Positions 46,041 through 58,658 of a stretch of DNA of 64,000 bases are shown here, piece by piece. How positions within the stretch are numbered: position 1 is the stretch's first letter; each line of letters starts with the position of its first letter. The position numbers and the translations under genes were made by a program. This DNA comes from Lactuca virosa. Its lineage: Eukaryota > Streptophyta > Magnoliopsida > Asterales > Asteraceae. Under the pieces are notes generated by a model. It did not search any database. It was given only the letters and a program-made list of their open reading frames with translations, and was not told where the DNA came from. Where the stretch lies: contig CAKMRJ010005634.1 of assembly GCA_928212115.1 (NCBI GenBank), positions 256,495,011 through 256,559,010 of the forward strand, in the 5' to 3' direction.

Positions 46041-47030
46041 GAGTGGGGACTTTATATTCGAAGATCAAGATATTAAGTAGCCATGTGGATAGTATCATGT
46101 GGTGTAGTCCATTAGAGACATAGTAAAGGTTGAACTTGAACATCTATGTAATCGTTTCAAAAAATAATATAAAGTTGGGTTATGTTATCCGATGTGTTAA
46201 ATGACTATGTGAAATTCTTGTATGGTGACTTGGAGAATTGCGAGACAATACTTGGGATGAGTATGAGTATGTGTGAAAGGCAGTAGAGGCCTATACTACC
46301 GGAAGCACAGGACTCGTACTTAAATCAGGGAAAGTCACAAGGTTACCAAGGCGCTAGTAATCATTTGGTTTGATTCATGTCTGTCGTTACCATCGTTTCG
46401 GTAATGACTAAGAAGATGATTCTTATTCCAACCCTAGTGGTCATATCAAATCGATTCTGACTAAGATGAGTATGTTACGTGGTTCAGAGAACCAATATCG
46501 ATGTAGCATCTGACTTAAGCCAGAAGATTGAAGTGAAAGATAATCGAAGCGATCAGTAAAAGTATCGTGATCATTGTTAAAGTAAGAAGGTTGTAGATAG
46601 AAGTGCTACATGCTAGAATGTGGTTGTATCATATTAGAACATAAAGGAAGGTATATTCCATTCTGGAATTCGACTCAAAAAGACCTGAGTCTAAGCATTT
46701 CATCATACGATGAGATGTCATTAGAACATGACCCATCGGTCTGTTACAATAATCGAAGTAAAGAACTTATCTTAATTGAGGTTTGTTTAAGAAGGAGCAG
46801 TTTTCTCCAAAAAGGATTTAGTTTGTAACTCGAAGGTTACAATTGAAAGTCCAACAGAGTAAGAAGAGTGGTTGTAAGATCAAGCACCGCCTACAGTCAA
46901 GAAGTCGAAGAGTTAGATACTCATTCGAAGGAACATAGGAGTTACGGTTATTACATAGGATGAAAAGATAACGTATGGAGTCGTTATACAAGCCCTATTT
47001 CGTTGATGATTCCAGGATGTAATCATCCTA
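46041..47030 (+). other. G2 interior after gag, non-coding
   Basis: About 1 kb with no pol motif and no ORF above 72 codons. It runs to the polypurine tract. It is probably the 3' untranslated part of the parental element joined to gag by a deletion. Confidence 0.65.
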
Positions 47031-47043
47031 AGGTGGAGAAAAT
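47031..47043 (+). other. G2 polypurine tract
   Basis: AAGGTGGAGAAAAT just before the 3' LTR. Confidence 0.75.
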
Positions 47044-49504
47044 TATAACGTCCGCAGATTCAGGCTAGGCAATTTAGAGACAATACGTGTCAAAAATGAC
47101 TTTTTGATAGAAGATTATTTAGAATGAATAATATTAACCAAGTTAGAGTACATGTCACAAGGGTTCCGTACATATAGAGAACGCTGAAATCCAAGTTATA
47201 ACGAAGAAATTATGACCCATCGAAGTTTTACGGCTAAACCAGCATGGCACCGCGTCACGTAAAAAATGGATTTTTAATAAATTAATTTCTAGCCGTAGCC
47301 ATCTAAACAAAAGTCGTAGTATACGTTAAACCGAGAGCGTGCGTAAAAAGAACCCCCAAATCTAACTTCGTATGAGGAAGTTATGAATTTTCTAAGATTT
47401 AGCATAGTAGTACACAACCCAGAAATTGAATTTTAGATTGATCGATTTTTAGCCGACACAACCTAAATGAGAATTAAATATCTCATTAATAGGAGCTCAA
47501 GGATATAAAGACAGTCGAAAATGGACATCGGATGAAAACGTTATGAATTTTTGACGGATTTTAACTGTCTAAGTCTGTTAAAATATAAAATTAAAAATAA
47601 ATTCAAAATTGGCCAATAGAGTCTAAACGGAAGTTGTAGATCCCGTTGATACCTACGCGTGGATATAAAGAACGTCAAAAACGGAACTTGTATGCAGAAG
47701 TTACGGATTTTAGAAGGTAATTAGTTTTTAGAGTAACCAGCGAGCGACACGTGGCGCGATCTGAGCCACTGCTTCCTCACCACGGCTTGGCACCAGATGA
47801 TGACACTTGGCCACAAACGCACAACATTCAAACCGGATGTAGCCTATAAATATAGGCGCAAATAACCCCAAAACTCACACCTTTCCCATTCGTTCTCTAT
47901 CAAACACCCCTCTTAGCCCCTCCCATTCCCTAGCAGTTCTCGAGTGCTAGAGCGAGTCGCGGAGTGCCAGAAGGCTCCGAGAAGAAGAGCTTTCAGCTCG
48001 GAAGTTCTACCCACGTAGATCCGGGTTCCTAGCCAAACCTCCTAGTAAATGAGTTATGCTTACCCTGCTTTAAGTATAGCTTATTTTTAAGTTCAATATC
48101 TATATTATGAACTAATAAAAAATATAAATTATAAAATATAATATACAACGTGTTATTATAATATCTTTTGACTACTCGTGGTACGGGGAATCTGGTTTGA
48201 AGGGCCACATAGGGTTGTTAGATTTTAAAAGTGCTATAATGCGAAAATGTTCCTGCCCTTTAGTGTTTTATGTCTGGCCCCTGTCTGTACATAGTGGTTG
48301 AAAAGTATTTTTTAACACTTATAAAACAATATCGCTCGTAAATAGTCGCGATAAATATTAGACTAAAATCTAGCAGTAATGATACTAGGTTTCGCCGAAG
48401 GAAAATATACTTGTTAAAAGTGAAGCCCAGTCCGTGTTTAGAATCATCAATTTAACAAGTGAGTGCATAGTTACTTTCATCTTACACATAGATATGAAGT
48501 ATTTAATATAAATTATGTGTTATGTGTGCATATTATCTGTGTTCTTGATATCTATGCTGAATGAACAAAATATACACGTTTATTCGATTTAAATTGTATA
48601 CATATTTTATACCTATAATTATGATGGGTAAATATGGGTAGATGAAAGATGAGATGAGAGATGAAAGATGAGATGAATGATAAGAGATGAAATATGATAT
48701 AGATGATGAGAGGTGAAAGATGATGAGAAGTGATGACCCAACTGATGGCCCAGTCATCTAGCTGAGTATAGATGACAACCACAGACTATTCTAGACAGTC
48801 CAGTGGAACACTAGCAGACTCACAACCTGTAGGTGTTGTGAACGATGTGTTCACCAGATGTACTCTAAAAACCCATTGACATGTATTGTGGGTGGGCTCC
48901 CTAAAATAACATTGTCATTAAAAGAGATAAACCCTGGCAACTATGGACTTAGTGCCTAACAGATAACATCGTCAGCTATGGACTTAGTGCCTGCTATACA
49001 AACCCTTACAACGATGGACTTCATGCCTATTTCTTAGGACAATCCTTAGGAATAAATAGTGAGGGATAGATGGTTCTTAGGGAAGATACTTAAGAATAAA
49101 TAAGATAATGGGGATGGGTAATTGGGTTAATTGTTTGATGATGAAACATAATAACTTTATTATTGTGGGTTATGTAATCACCAGGTTTCCCAACCTGACC
49201 CACTCAGTTTATTTGTATCATAGGTGTCGATACGAAGCTACATTACACTGAGAGATTAAAGGAGATGTAAATCACTAGTGTAAATGAATGTAACGTCCGT
49301 TTATGCTTATGTTTCTGTATTGACGATGAAATCCCAAAGTTTTTACATAAACAAATTACATTTCTTCGGAAATGCTTTGATAAAATATTTATCATGTTTT
49401 CTGGGAACAAATTCCGCAATATTATTCTTTAAAAATGAATATTCTGATTTTCAAATAAGCATAAATAAAATTTTTAAAATGACCGTGAATTCGGGGATGT
49501 CACA
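47044..49504 (+). repeat. G2 3' LTR (2461 bp)
   Basis: Starts TATAACGTCC (TG terminus mutated to TA) and ends GATGTCACA. TATA box at 47845-47852. Followed by TSD TGTTT. Confidence 0.93.
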
Positions 49505-49509
49505 TGTTT

Positions 49510-50302
49510 GGAGTTCAAGAACACATCATCTTACTCACTAAACATAAAACAAGCTAAAACGACTTCCATCAACTTCCTTGATGACTTCCATTCTTCCATA
49601 GATACTCTCCACACTCATCTTCCTGAGAATACACGTATTTTTTAAAACGTCAACATAAAGTTGGTGAGTTCATAGGTTTTTATAGTTTTCAACTTTATCC
49701 TTTTTTTTGAATTTGGATTTCCTTTTTATTTAAAAATCTTTCTTTTAAGGACGTAATAACTATCCTAAACTTTTAAAAATTATATTGAAATTCTTTTTTT
49801 AAATCGAATCGTAAAACTACTAAAGGCGTCCCTCTAGGCAGTTAGGTTAAGATTTCCCTAACCGCATTACCATGAGCCCTATAATCGACGTTATGGACCG
49901 GTAAATAACCCCAACACGATGCTTCATTGGATGTCGAAAAATATTACTTTTACACTTAAGAAATTTATCCTCCCTGGATTGTAGCTAGCAATTTCAGGTG
50001 GGGGTGTCAGCCCCGTTTAGATCTATGCATATCTTTCTGGCTCTCGCAAGATTAACGATTATAGGTTCGGGGTGTAGCCAAATTTAATTAGGCTATAGGA
50101 TGAATAATAACAGCTCACTAACACGTGTATGCCTAATCTGAAGTATGACTATCGTTTTATCTTTTCTTTACTTAATCTTTCTTCGATATCATAGTTATTC
50201 ATATATATCCTTAATCCTATATATAATAATTATCTTTTATAGATTTTGTTTGATAGGTCATGCTGCAGTTAAGTATATTACATATTGTTATGTTTTCTTC
50301 GA

Positions 50303-50348
<46 letters not shown>

Positions 50349-50419
50349 TATATATAAGATTATTATAATGAGTGATTATTTCATAGTTATTCTTGTATAT
50401 ACATATATATTTTCTTTTA

Positions 50420-50464
<45 letters not shown>

Positions 50465-51749
50465 TGATGACTTATATAACAAGATATTAGGGCAGAGTAA
50501 CGGCTACGTACAATGTCTACCCTACACTTGGATAGCATTACTTCAAGGTACTATGTTATCCTAAGAAGATTGGCAAGCATAACAATTAGGTATTGTCTTT
50601 TCCTAGTATATTGGGTAGCATAACGATTAGGCATAATATCATTGCTTAAATCTAGGCAGATTTTCTACCGGAAAGTTATCCTTTCATTTCATTTTTAGAT
50701 ATAAAATACTAATATATTTATAAAAATATATCTTAAAAAAGAAGTGTAATAAGCATGTATCCCCCAGGATAAAATCTTTTAAAACTGTAAAAATGGGGCC
50801 ATGTGCGTGAATCCGCTGATGTAGAGTTGTTTTGGGCTCGAGACTTTGGGGACTGCCTTGGGATAGGAACAACTTCGAGATAGATAGATAGGTAGATAGA
50901 TAGAAAGACAGTCGAAATCAGAGGATGCAGAATGAGGTTGCAGACCCTACTATTTATAGTTAGGGTTTTGACGTGAGCGCGACACAAATAACTATACGCA
51001 TTGCGCTTGATCATCGTGACTCCATTCGGAATATGCCACGTGTCACTCCCCCACTTGGCCACATTACTCTCAATCTACTCGAATCCGGTGTCAGGTGCAC
51101 GTCGCGCGATGGTCCGCACCGCACGCGCATAAAATGGATTTTAAAAAATCCATATCTTATGCATACGAGCTCCGATCTTAACCCTCTTTATATTTGTGTG
51201 ATCATCTCAAATAGTACTACAACTTTCCTTTAGGTTGTGTGGACTACTTTTGACTTTCATCTTTTTGCCTAACGGGGATAAAATAAATGATTTTACAAAA
51301 ATAATATATCTCTCATACAGATCCTGATTTCTGCGTTCTTTTTCCTAAAGTTCTTATCTCGAGGAGTACTACGATTCTTGTTTTTATAACTTTTGTCAAA
51401 ACTTAACCAATATATATGTATCGTTTTGACGCCGTAATAATTATTTACGCTGTTGATTTTAGTTTTTACAAAAATCATAACTCCTCCAATCGGAGTCGGA
51501 TTTTTACAAATTTCATATCCTTGGAATCATGTCGACGAGTACTTTCTGAATATATTAACCGTTTTAAAAGATGGTACAACTTTTTGGACGCCTATTTTTT
51601 AGTCTAAACGTCGAATTATCTCCAAATATAACAACACATTTGATTATATTTACTCATAAAATCAAACCTTACAATGTTAAGGCATTACATTTAGTTTTCC
51701 CTACTATTTCCTAACGGTGGTTGGTGACAGAATTTTCTTAGTGGTCACA
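49510..51749 (-). repeat. G1 3' LTR, main piece
   Basis: On the minus strand it starts TGTGACCACTAAG at 51749, next to the polypurine tract. It includes two (TA)n tracts (50307-50345, 50422-50462) and a GATA-rich run (50878-50905). No coding sequence. Confidence 0.8.
50307..50462. repeat. Two (TA)n microsatellites in the G1 LTR
   Basis: About 19 and 20 TA units separated by about 75 bp of AT-rich sequence. Confidence 0.9.
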
Positions 51750-51751
51750 TT

Positions 51752-51764
51752 CTCCCCCCTTTTT
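51752..51764 (-). other. G1 polypurine tract
   Basis: AAAAAGGGGGGAG on the minus strand, two bases before the LTR start. Confidence 0.85.
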
Positions 51765-51784
51765 AGAAATTTTGTCCCGAAATT

Positions 51785-54700
51785 TTATCTTATAGTAGGG
51801 ATTCTTTCGAACAATTGAGGGTGCTTGTTCTTCATTTGGTCCTCTCATTCCCAGGTATACTCAGGTCATCGCTTAGAGTTCCATCGTACCTTAACTATGG
51901 GAATATGACTCTGTTTGAGTCGCTTGACCTCTTTATCCATAATTTCAACTGGTTCCTCAACGAATTTTAGTTCAGGGTTGATTTGAATTTCATAAATAGG
52001 AATGACAAGTGTATTGTCGGCGAGATACTTCTTAAGATCGGAAACATGAAAGACTTCTTGCACGTAACTGAGCTCTTGGCATAGCCTAAGCCGGTAGGCC
52101 ACTAGACCAATCCGTTCGAGGATTTCAAACAATCCTATGTACTTAGGATTTAGCTTTCTCCGCTTTCCGAACCTTACAAATCCTTTCTAAGGAGATACCT
52201 TAAGAATAAATCTATCTCCAACTTGGAATTCGAGGGGTTTGCGTCTTATATTAGCATATCTCTTTTGGCAATCATGTGATGCCTTCATGCCCCCGTGAAT
52301 TTTCACTATTTTCTCAGTAGTCTCATGGATAATCTATGGGCCTGTTCGTAGGGTATTTATTGCGAACATACTCGCTAGTCGGGGATCTCCAACTTCTGCC
52401 CAACAAATAGGAGATCGACACTTCCGACCAAATAAAGTTTAGAACGGTTCAGCCATGATGCTCGTGGGGTAGCTATTATTATATAAGAACTTGATCAATG
52501 CAAGATGAGTGTCCCATGAATTTCCAAAATCTATCGCACATGCTCTGAGCATGTCCTCAAGAGTTTGGATTGTCCTTTCACTTTGATCGTCGGTCTAAGG
52601 ATGATAGGTTGTACTCATTTCCAGGAGAGTACCAAGAGCTTATTGAAAAATTTTACATAATCGAGAGGTAAGTATGCTATCTTTGTCGGAGATAATAGAT
52701 AGCGGTACCCTATGTAATATGAAAATCTCTCTAAGGTATGTCATCTTCTCTATTTTATCTATCTCTTTTATTGGTAGGAAGTGGGCATACTTGGTTAATC
52801 TATCAACAACTACCAAAATAATGTCGTAACCGCTAACAGTCTTAGACAACTTGCTCATAAAATCCATTACGCTATGATCCCGTTTCTACTCGGGTGTCTC
52901 TGGTTGTTGTAATAATCCTGAGGGTCGTTGATGTTTTCCCTTGACCTTGCAACATGTTAGGCGTTTACTTACATAGGTTACAATTTTAGCCTTCATGTTT
53001 GGCCACCAATAAAGAGTTTTCAAATCTAGATACATCTTGTTTGATCCAGGATGGATGAAGTACCTAGTCCTATGGGCCTCATGTAAGACTAGTCCCTTAA
53101 CATCTCCAAACTTCGGAACCCATATTCAGTTCATGAAGTACCTTTCTCCATCATCATTAATCTCTAGTTACTTTTTCATTCCTTTGGGCCCTTCTGCATC
53201 GATGTTTTCTTCTGCTAGAGCCTCGAGCTGAGCATTTCTAATCTGCGACATTAGGCTGGACTAGATTGTCATTGTAAGTGCTTTGACTCTATGAGGCTTA
53301 ACTCTTTCTTTATGAATTAATGTATTTATGATAATATATCTCACACTCATATTCATTAAACAATTCCAACCATCTTCTTTGTCTCATGTTGAGTTTATTT
53401 TGGTCGAAGATGTGATGGAGACTCTTTTGGTCCATGTAGATTATACACCTCGTACCATAAAGATAATGATGCCAAATCTTTAATGCAAAACTACAGCTCC
53501 CAAATTTAGGTCGTGGTTGGTGTAAGTGTTTTGTTGATGTGAGGCGTACGTTATGACTTTATTCCTGTGCATCAATATACATCCCAATCCCTAATGCGAA
53601 GCGTCACGATACACAACGAAATCATCAGTAACCTATGGAAGGGATAGTATTGGAGCATTGTACATCATTTCCTCCAGCTTTTGGAAAGTTTCTTCTTGTT
53701 TGTCTCCCCAAACAAATTTTGCTTCCTTTTGGGTCAACGTTTTGAGGGGTTTGGCTATCCGGGAGAAATTCTCTATGAACCTCCGATAATATCCCACTAG
53801 CCTAAGAATTGACAAACCTCGGTTGGTATCTTAGGCACTTCCCAGTTCTTTACAACTTCAATCTTGGAGAATTTTACTACTTACTACGTGCCCTAGAAAA
53901 TGTACTTCTCTAATCCAAAATCCGCACTTGGAGAATTTTATGTACAACTTTTCTCTCCTTAGCATGTCTAGGATCACTCGAAGATGCTGCCCATGCTCTT
54001 CCTTGGTTCATGAATAGATTAGAATATTATCGATGAATAATATCACAAATTTCTCCAAGTAGGGCATGCATACTCGGTTCATGAGATCCATAAAAACAAT
54101 TAGGGCATTGGTCAGTCGAAAAGGCATGAACAAGAACTCGTAATGACCGTATTGGGTTCTAAACGTAGTTTTTGGAATGTCTCCTTCCATTACTCGAAGT
54201 TGATGATATCTGAATCTCAGATTGATCTTTGAGAAATAATTGGATCCTTGCAGTTAGTTGAAGAGATTGTCATTTTGGGGAAGTGGATATCGATTCTTAA
54301 CGGTTAACTTATTTAATTCCCTATAGTCGATGCACATTTGGAAAGTTCCATCTTTCTTCTTAACAAATAGGACAGGTGCTCTCTAAGGCGAAAAGCTTGG
54401 TCTGATAAAACCCTTGTCAAGAAATTCATGTAGTTGACTGTTGAGCTCTTGCATCTCCGATGGTGCCAATTTATAAGGATACTTTGCTATTGGTGCACCT
54501 CCTGGAATTAGATCAATCGGAAACTCAACTTGATGCACTGTGGGTAATCCAGGTAGATATTCGCAAGAAACATCAGGGTAATCGCACACCTGAGGTACTT
54601 CCTCAGTCCTTTTCTTATTGTCTTTCCTATCAACAATGTGGGCTAGGAAGGTATGATATTTTTTCTGCAAGTATTTTATGGCCTTCATGCATGAAATAAT

Positions 54701-54991
54701 CTCATGGTTTTTAGTAGATCTGTCTCCATAGACGATTAGGAATTTCCCTCTTGGTAAGGGTAGACGCAATGTCTTCTCAAAGCATAAGACTTCGACGTGG
54801 TTGGTAGGTAACTAATCCATGCCGATGATGATGTCGAAGCTCCCAATGATCACAGGCATGAGATTGATGAGAAAAGCATGGTCTCATAATGTTAAAGTAC
54901 AATCTTTTAGTACTTCCTGGGGCTACCTATTTGACCGTTAGACATTTCTACTCTATAGGCTTACCAAGGTTTACTAGATGGATGGTTTAAC
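51785..54991 (-). pseudogene. pol: G1 pol: protease end, RT, RNase H, integrase with chromodomain-like tail (decayed)
   Basis: From 54991 downward: protease end with FDIIIGMD and then a stop where Trp is expected (about 54815); RT start (54769-54383, FIRPSFSP); RT core (54190-54008) whose catalytic box reads FIDN in place of FIDD (54031-54026); RT-RNase H junction (GYYRRFIENFSRIAKPL, 53815-53633); integrase core (VVDRLTKYAHFLP, 52867-52640); and the C-terminal part (FEILERIGLVAYRLRL ... EPVEIMDKEVKRLK ... VRWNSKR, 52132-51866), as in Tekay/Del chromoviruses. Stops and frameshifts separate every piece. Gag is absent because copia sequence begins at 54992. Inactive. Confidence 0.88.
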
Positions 54992-55377
54992 TGTTGGATT
55001 AGGTGTCTAAGCCAATAACTAAATTGGTATATACTTGAATTATTAGCAAAGTACTTTTGGGTTGCCCTCAAACTTGGTAATTAAATAGGATAACTTTTAG
55101 AGAGAGAGAGATTGATTTATTGATTTATTATATGATTAATAAATAGCAATAAATGATTTACTAATATATTATGAGAATAATATATTAATTACAAATATTA
55201 TTAATCAGAAATTAATTAGAATTAATTTAGGGATTAATTGGATTAATTAAAAGTGTAAGGACCTAAGTTGTAATTCTTTAATAGTTGAGCAAAAGGGTTC
55301 CAGAACCTTCCCCGAGATGGTGGACGGTTTTGGAGGCATATTCTAGGGTTTATAGAATATCCCTTGAACATAATTAG
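54992..55377 (+). repeat. Partial copia LTR directly before the C1 LTR
   Basis: Starts TGTTGGATTAGGTGTCTAAGCC like the C1 LTR and follows it for about 385 bp, then stops at ATTAG where the full LTR begins. Probably an older LTR of the same family into which C1 inserted. Confidence 0.75.
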
Positions 55378-56213
55378 TGTTGGATTAGGTGTCTAAGCCC
55401 ATAAATATAATTGATATATACTTGAATTAATAGTAGCACAGTCCTTTTGGGTTGCCCTCAAAACTATCAAGTAGACATGATGACTTTTAAAGAGAGAGGT
55501 TGAACTTATTATTTGATTAATAAATTGAAATAAACAATTTATTAATGTATTATGAAAGTAATATATTAATTAGAAATCATATTATTTAATTAATAGTTAA
55601 TCAGAAATTAATTTGTAATTAATTGAATTAATTAAAAGTGCATGGGCTGTTTGGAATTTTATTGATAGTCGAGGAAAGAGGCTCTAGAACCTCATTAGAA
55701 AGGGTTGGACGAAAACTTCTAGGAAGGCGCTAGAATTTTCGTCCAAGGGCCTTTGGAGGGGAATTTATGGGTTGCTTGGTCCTTAAGCTAAGGAATTAGG
55801 GTTTCCTCCTGTAACCTAACTTTGGCACTAAGCTACCTCATCTATATAAGGAGCTTTACTCCTTCACAATTTTGTCTACATGAAACCCTAATGGAATAGC
55901 CGAAATTCCTAACACGCCTCTCCTCTCTCCTCTCTCGTCCTCTTGCTAGTGTTGAGTGTGAACCTTTAGAGGTGTGACACTTATGACGCTTGGTCTCAAG
56001 GTTCAAGAAGACTTGGATTTTCATTGTTATTACTACATAACAATCAAAGGTATGTTTACTAACCCTAGTTATGTTTTTCGAAAATTATATAGATCTCCTT
56101 GGGTCTTCTGTATGATGTTCAAAAGTTGTATGTTCAATTAGAGAAAACATAGATCCAAGAATTACGGTTGCATGCACACATAGGTTTTTGTTTGTTATGC
56201 TCAAAACTCATCA
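55378..56213 (+). repeat. C1 5' LTR (836 bp)
   Basis: TGTTGGATTAGG to AACTCATCA, with a TATATAAG box at 55843-55850. Confidence 0.8.
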
Positions 56214-56214
56214 G

Positions 56215-56227
56215 TAGTATCAGAGCC
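56215..56227 (+). other. C1 primer-binding site, one base altered
   Basis: TAGTATCAGAGCC, against TGGTATCAGAGCC for tRNA-Met. Confidence 0.8.
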
Positions 56228-57720
56228 AGTTTTACTTTCTATTGAACTGGTTACAATTGTTTAAATTTTATCAATTAAGGTTTATGGCAATTAAACCCTT
56301 TTGGCCTAAGGGATTTTCGAAATTTAGGGTTTCTTAGGCCCTAAGGTTTCGAAAATTTGGAAAGGGTTTTAACCCTTTCTCTTGCCCTGCAAGTTTTGAA
56401 ATTTACGGTTTCCTTAACCCTCCATGATTTCGAATATGGCAAGGATTGAAATCCTTGCCTTCCTCCCCAAGATTTGCTATTTTTGAAAATTAGGATCTTG
56501 ATAGGGATCTTCTTAGTTTTGGTAATTATCACCTTATTTGATTAACTAGAAAATTGTAAATTTTGTTATATCCCTTCCATATTTTTTCGAAAATTAGGGG
56601 AGTGGATTATGTTAAATTATCTTGATTAATTTAAATTAGTTTATCCTCATCTGATTTAATAAATTAATTAAATGTTTAATTAAGATAACTATTGAATCAT
56701 GTGGTTTAATTTTAAATGTAAATTAAGGGTTTTAATTTTCGAAATTTAATAATTAAACCTAGTATTTTGAAAAGTTTAAAATACATCCTTATGGATCTTA
56801 TTATTAATTAAATTAAATGATTAATTAAAAAATAATCAATAAATCCATAAGATGGTTTAAATTTAATTAAATTAAACGTTTAATTTACTAAAAGATTAAA
56901 CCCTTCGAATTTTAAAAATGTTTTAAAATCCACCTTATACTATATGTAAAACTAAATGTTTAATATTTACTATATGTATAAGACTACGTCAGTCGAACCG
57001 CTAGTACGCCTCATTCGCGAAGCCGGTCTATAAGGGGAGTTTAAGGAAGCGGCCTATAAAATGACCGTCATTGGGTATCCACTCTTACCCACCGCTCTCT
57101 TGATTAGTGGAGGGTCGTTAGCCGAATGGGTTTGATAGGACATAACCTCATTAAAAGTATAATGATGAAAAGTAACTATACTATTTTCTAAAATCGCACT
57201 CTTAGTTACTTTAGGAAAAATGTGAATTTGATGTTAATCCATGAAATTGCACATTACACTTTATAAGTCGTTAGTGGAGCGCATGTGGAAAACGGCCACA
57301 CTAATATGGGACTAATAAAGGACGGTAATTGATGTCTAGAAAATTATTGTTGATTAATGGAGTGTGTGTGGCTAACCGGCACATTAAAAGGAGATGATAA
57401 ATGACATCGAGAGTACCAAGCAAATTTCCATGGTTATTCACATCTCGTTTGTGATCCTCGGCATCCCAGTCACAAAAGTGAGAGCATACTCGAGATTAAA
57501 CATGTCATTGAATAGTTCAATGAATCTCAAAAGATCTAGGAGTTTCATGATATTGAAATTGGTAAAAGCTTTACATACCTAAAATAGATTCGAATTTGAT
57601 TACAACATCCCTCTTCAATGTTCGAATCGAAAATATGTATCCTAGCCTTAATTTAAATTTATGGGTTAATAATTAAGGATTAAAATCAACTAACTTGAAT
57701 TCTCTTTTCTCCTATTAAAG
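56228..57720 (+). other. C1 leader with hairpins
   Basis: About 1.5 kb without a gene. Two short hairpins lie at 56356-56373 (AAAGGGTT arms) and about 56437-56460 (GGCAAGGATT arms). The rest is AT-rich, with a GC-richer patch at 56990-57130. Confidence 0.6.
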
Positions 57721-58309
57721 ATGTCAAGTTCAGACAACAATGGTCATCCTCGTTCTTTGGGAAGTGGTTTTCCTCTTCTTTCTGAAGATGATCTTCCATA
57801 TTCGGATCAAGGTGAAAATATGTTCCCTTCTTTGAGAAATGGTGGAAATGGAGGTCATGCTTCTTCAACTCTTCCTCCTCCTCCTCCATTGAATCTCCCT
57901 AATTTATATTTCCTTCAAACTGAAAAATACGAATTTACTCAAGCCCTATTGGCATGGAAACATCAAGATGGAAATTCTGTGTGTGCGTATGTTCCGAATA
58001 TGAAATCGTACATTGACAGATTAGGAATGTTGGGTGTCGTTTTCCCAAGGGAGCTAGCCATTGAATTGTATCTACTTTCGCTTCCTGAGTCATATAGTCA
58101 GTTCATTAAAGACTAATATATAACTGACCACAACGTGACCCTAATTAATCTGGCACATATGTTGATTGTTGCTGAAGCAGAAATGCTTAAGAGCACAAGT
58201 CAAGCAAAAGTTTATCAAGGATCTGTCTCCCAAATTTCCATGGACATTGACCATGGCAACAATGGTAGTCCAGAAAAGGTTTCTCCTCCCAATGGAAAGA
58301 GATCGGCCA
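57721..58309 (+). pseudogene. gag: C1 gag, first part
   Basis: ATG at 57721. A Ser/Pro-rich start is followed by the copia Gag pattern (VPNMKSYIDRLGMLGVVFP, then LSLPESYSQF). One stop at 58114, after which the frame continues (LINLAHMLIVAEAEMLK). It is much shorter than full copia Gag: the N-terminal half is missing between PNLYFLQTEKYEF and the conserved part. Interrupted by C2 at 58309; the frame resumes at 61852. Confidence 0.8.
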
Positions 58310-58595
58310 TGTTACGGTGCAAAGTTCTCCTTGGATGTGGCTTACCCTCTTGTATGTGTAAATGGGTTGAGTGTTTTCCTATAATTAGGAAGTGAGTGAC
58401 TCCCATTATGTAATGTTCATTTGGAGAGATAAGTTTTAGAGAGGAAATAGAAAACCCACTTGTGCTCATTCTAACAAAACTAATAAGAGCTTGAAACAAT
58501 ATTTATTTACTCCATGCGTTCATGATTTGTATGATGATTCACTAGATCTTTCATATTCTGCATTTTGTCATCATAATCAACACAACTCTATCACA
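58310..58595 (+). repeat. C2 5' LTR
   Basis: TGTTACGGTGCAAAG ... CATCATAATCAACACAAC, matching 61565-61846 with scattered differences and a small indel at the end. Confidence 0.8.
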
Positions 58596-58658
58596 CATGA
58601 TATTTGTAATTTGTAACTCTAGACTTTCTACTTTTATTTTCTTGAAATCTAACTGCTT

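Larger units (their letters stand above)
4291..49504 (+). mobile_element. G2: gag-remnant gypsy element with 2.46-kb LTRs
   Basis: LTRs are at 4291-6752 and 47044-49504, flanked by TSD TGTTT (4286-4290, 49505-49509). A tRNA-Met primer site lies at 6755-6766 and a polypurine tract at 47031-47043. Without the S2 nest the element is about 7.0 kb, with only about 2.05 kb between LTRs. That interior holds the first part and the zinc-knuckle end of a Tekay-like gag, then non-coding sequence. No pol is present, so it must have depended on another element's enzymes or lost pol by deletion. The LTR pair is roughly 10% diverged in the part I compared by eye. Confidence 0.9.
4145..54991 (-). mobile_element. 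G1: Tekay-like gypsy retrotransposon, truncated, host of the whole nest
   Basis: Minus-strand element. Its 3' LTR occupies 4145-4290 plus 49510-51749 (about 2.39 kb without the insertion), starting TGTGACCAC at 51749 and ending GTGTGACA at 4145. A polypurine tract (51752-51764) and decayed pol (51785-54991) follow. Gag, the primer site and the 5' LTR are missing because copia sequence begins at 54992. An integrase with a chromodomain-like tail and this LTR size fit the chromovirus Tekay/Del group. G2 inserted in its LTR. The outer TSD cannot be tested. Confidence 0.8.
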
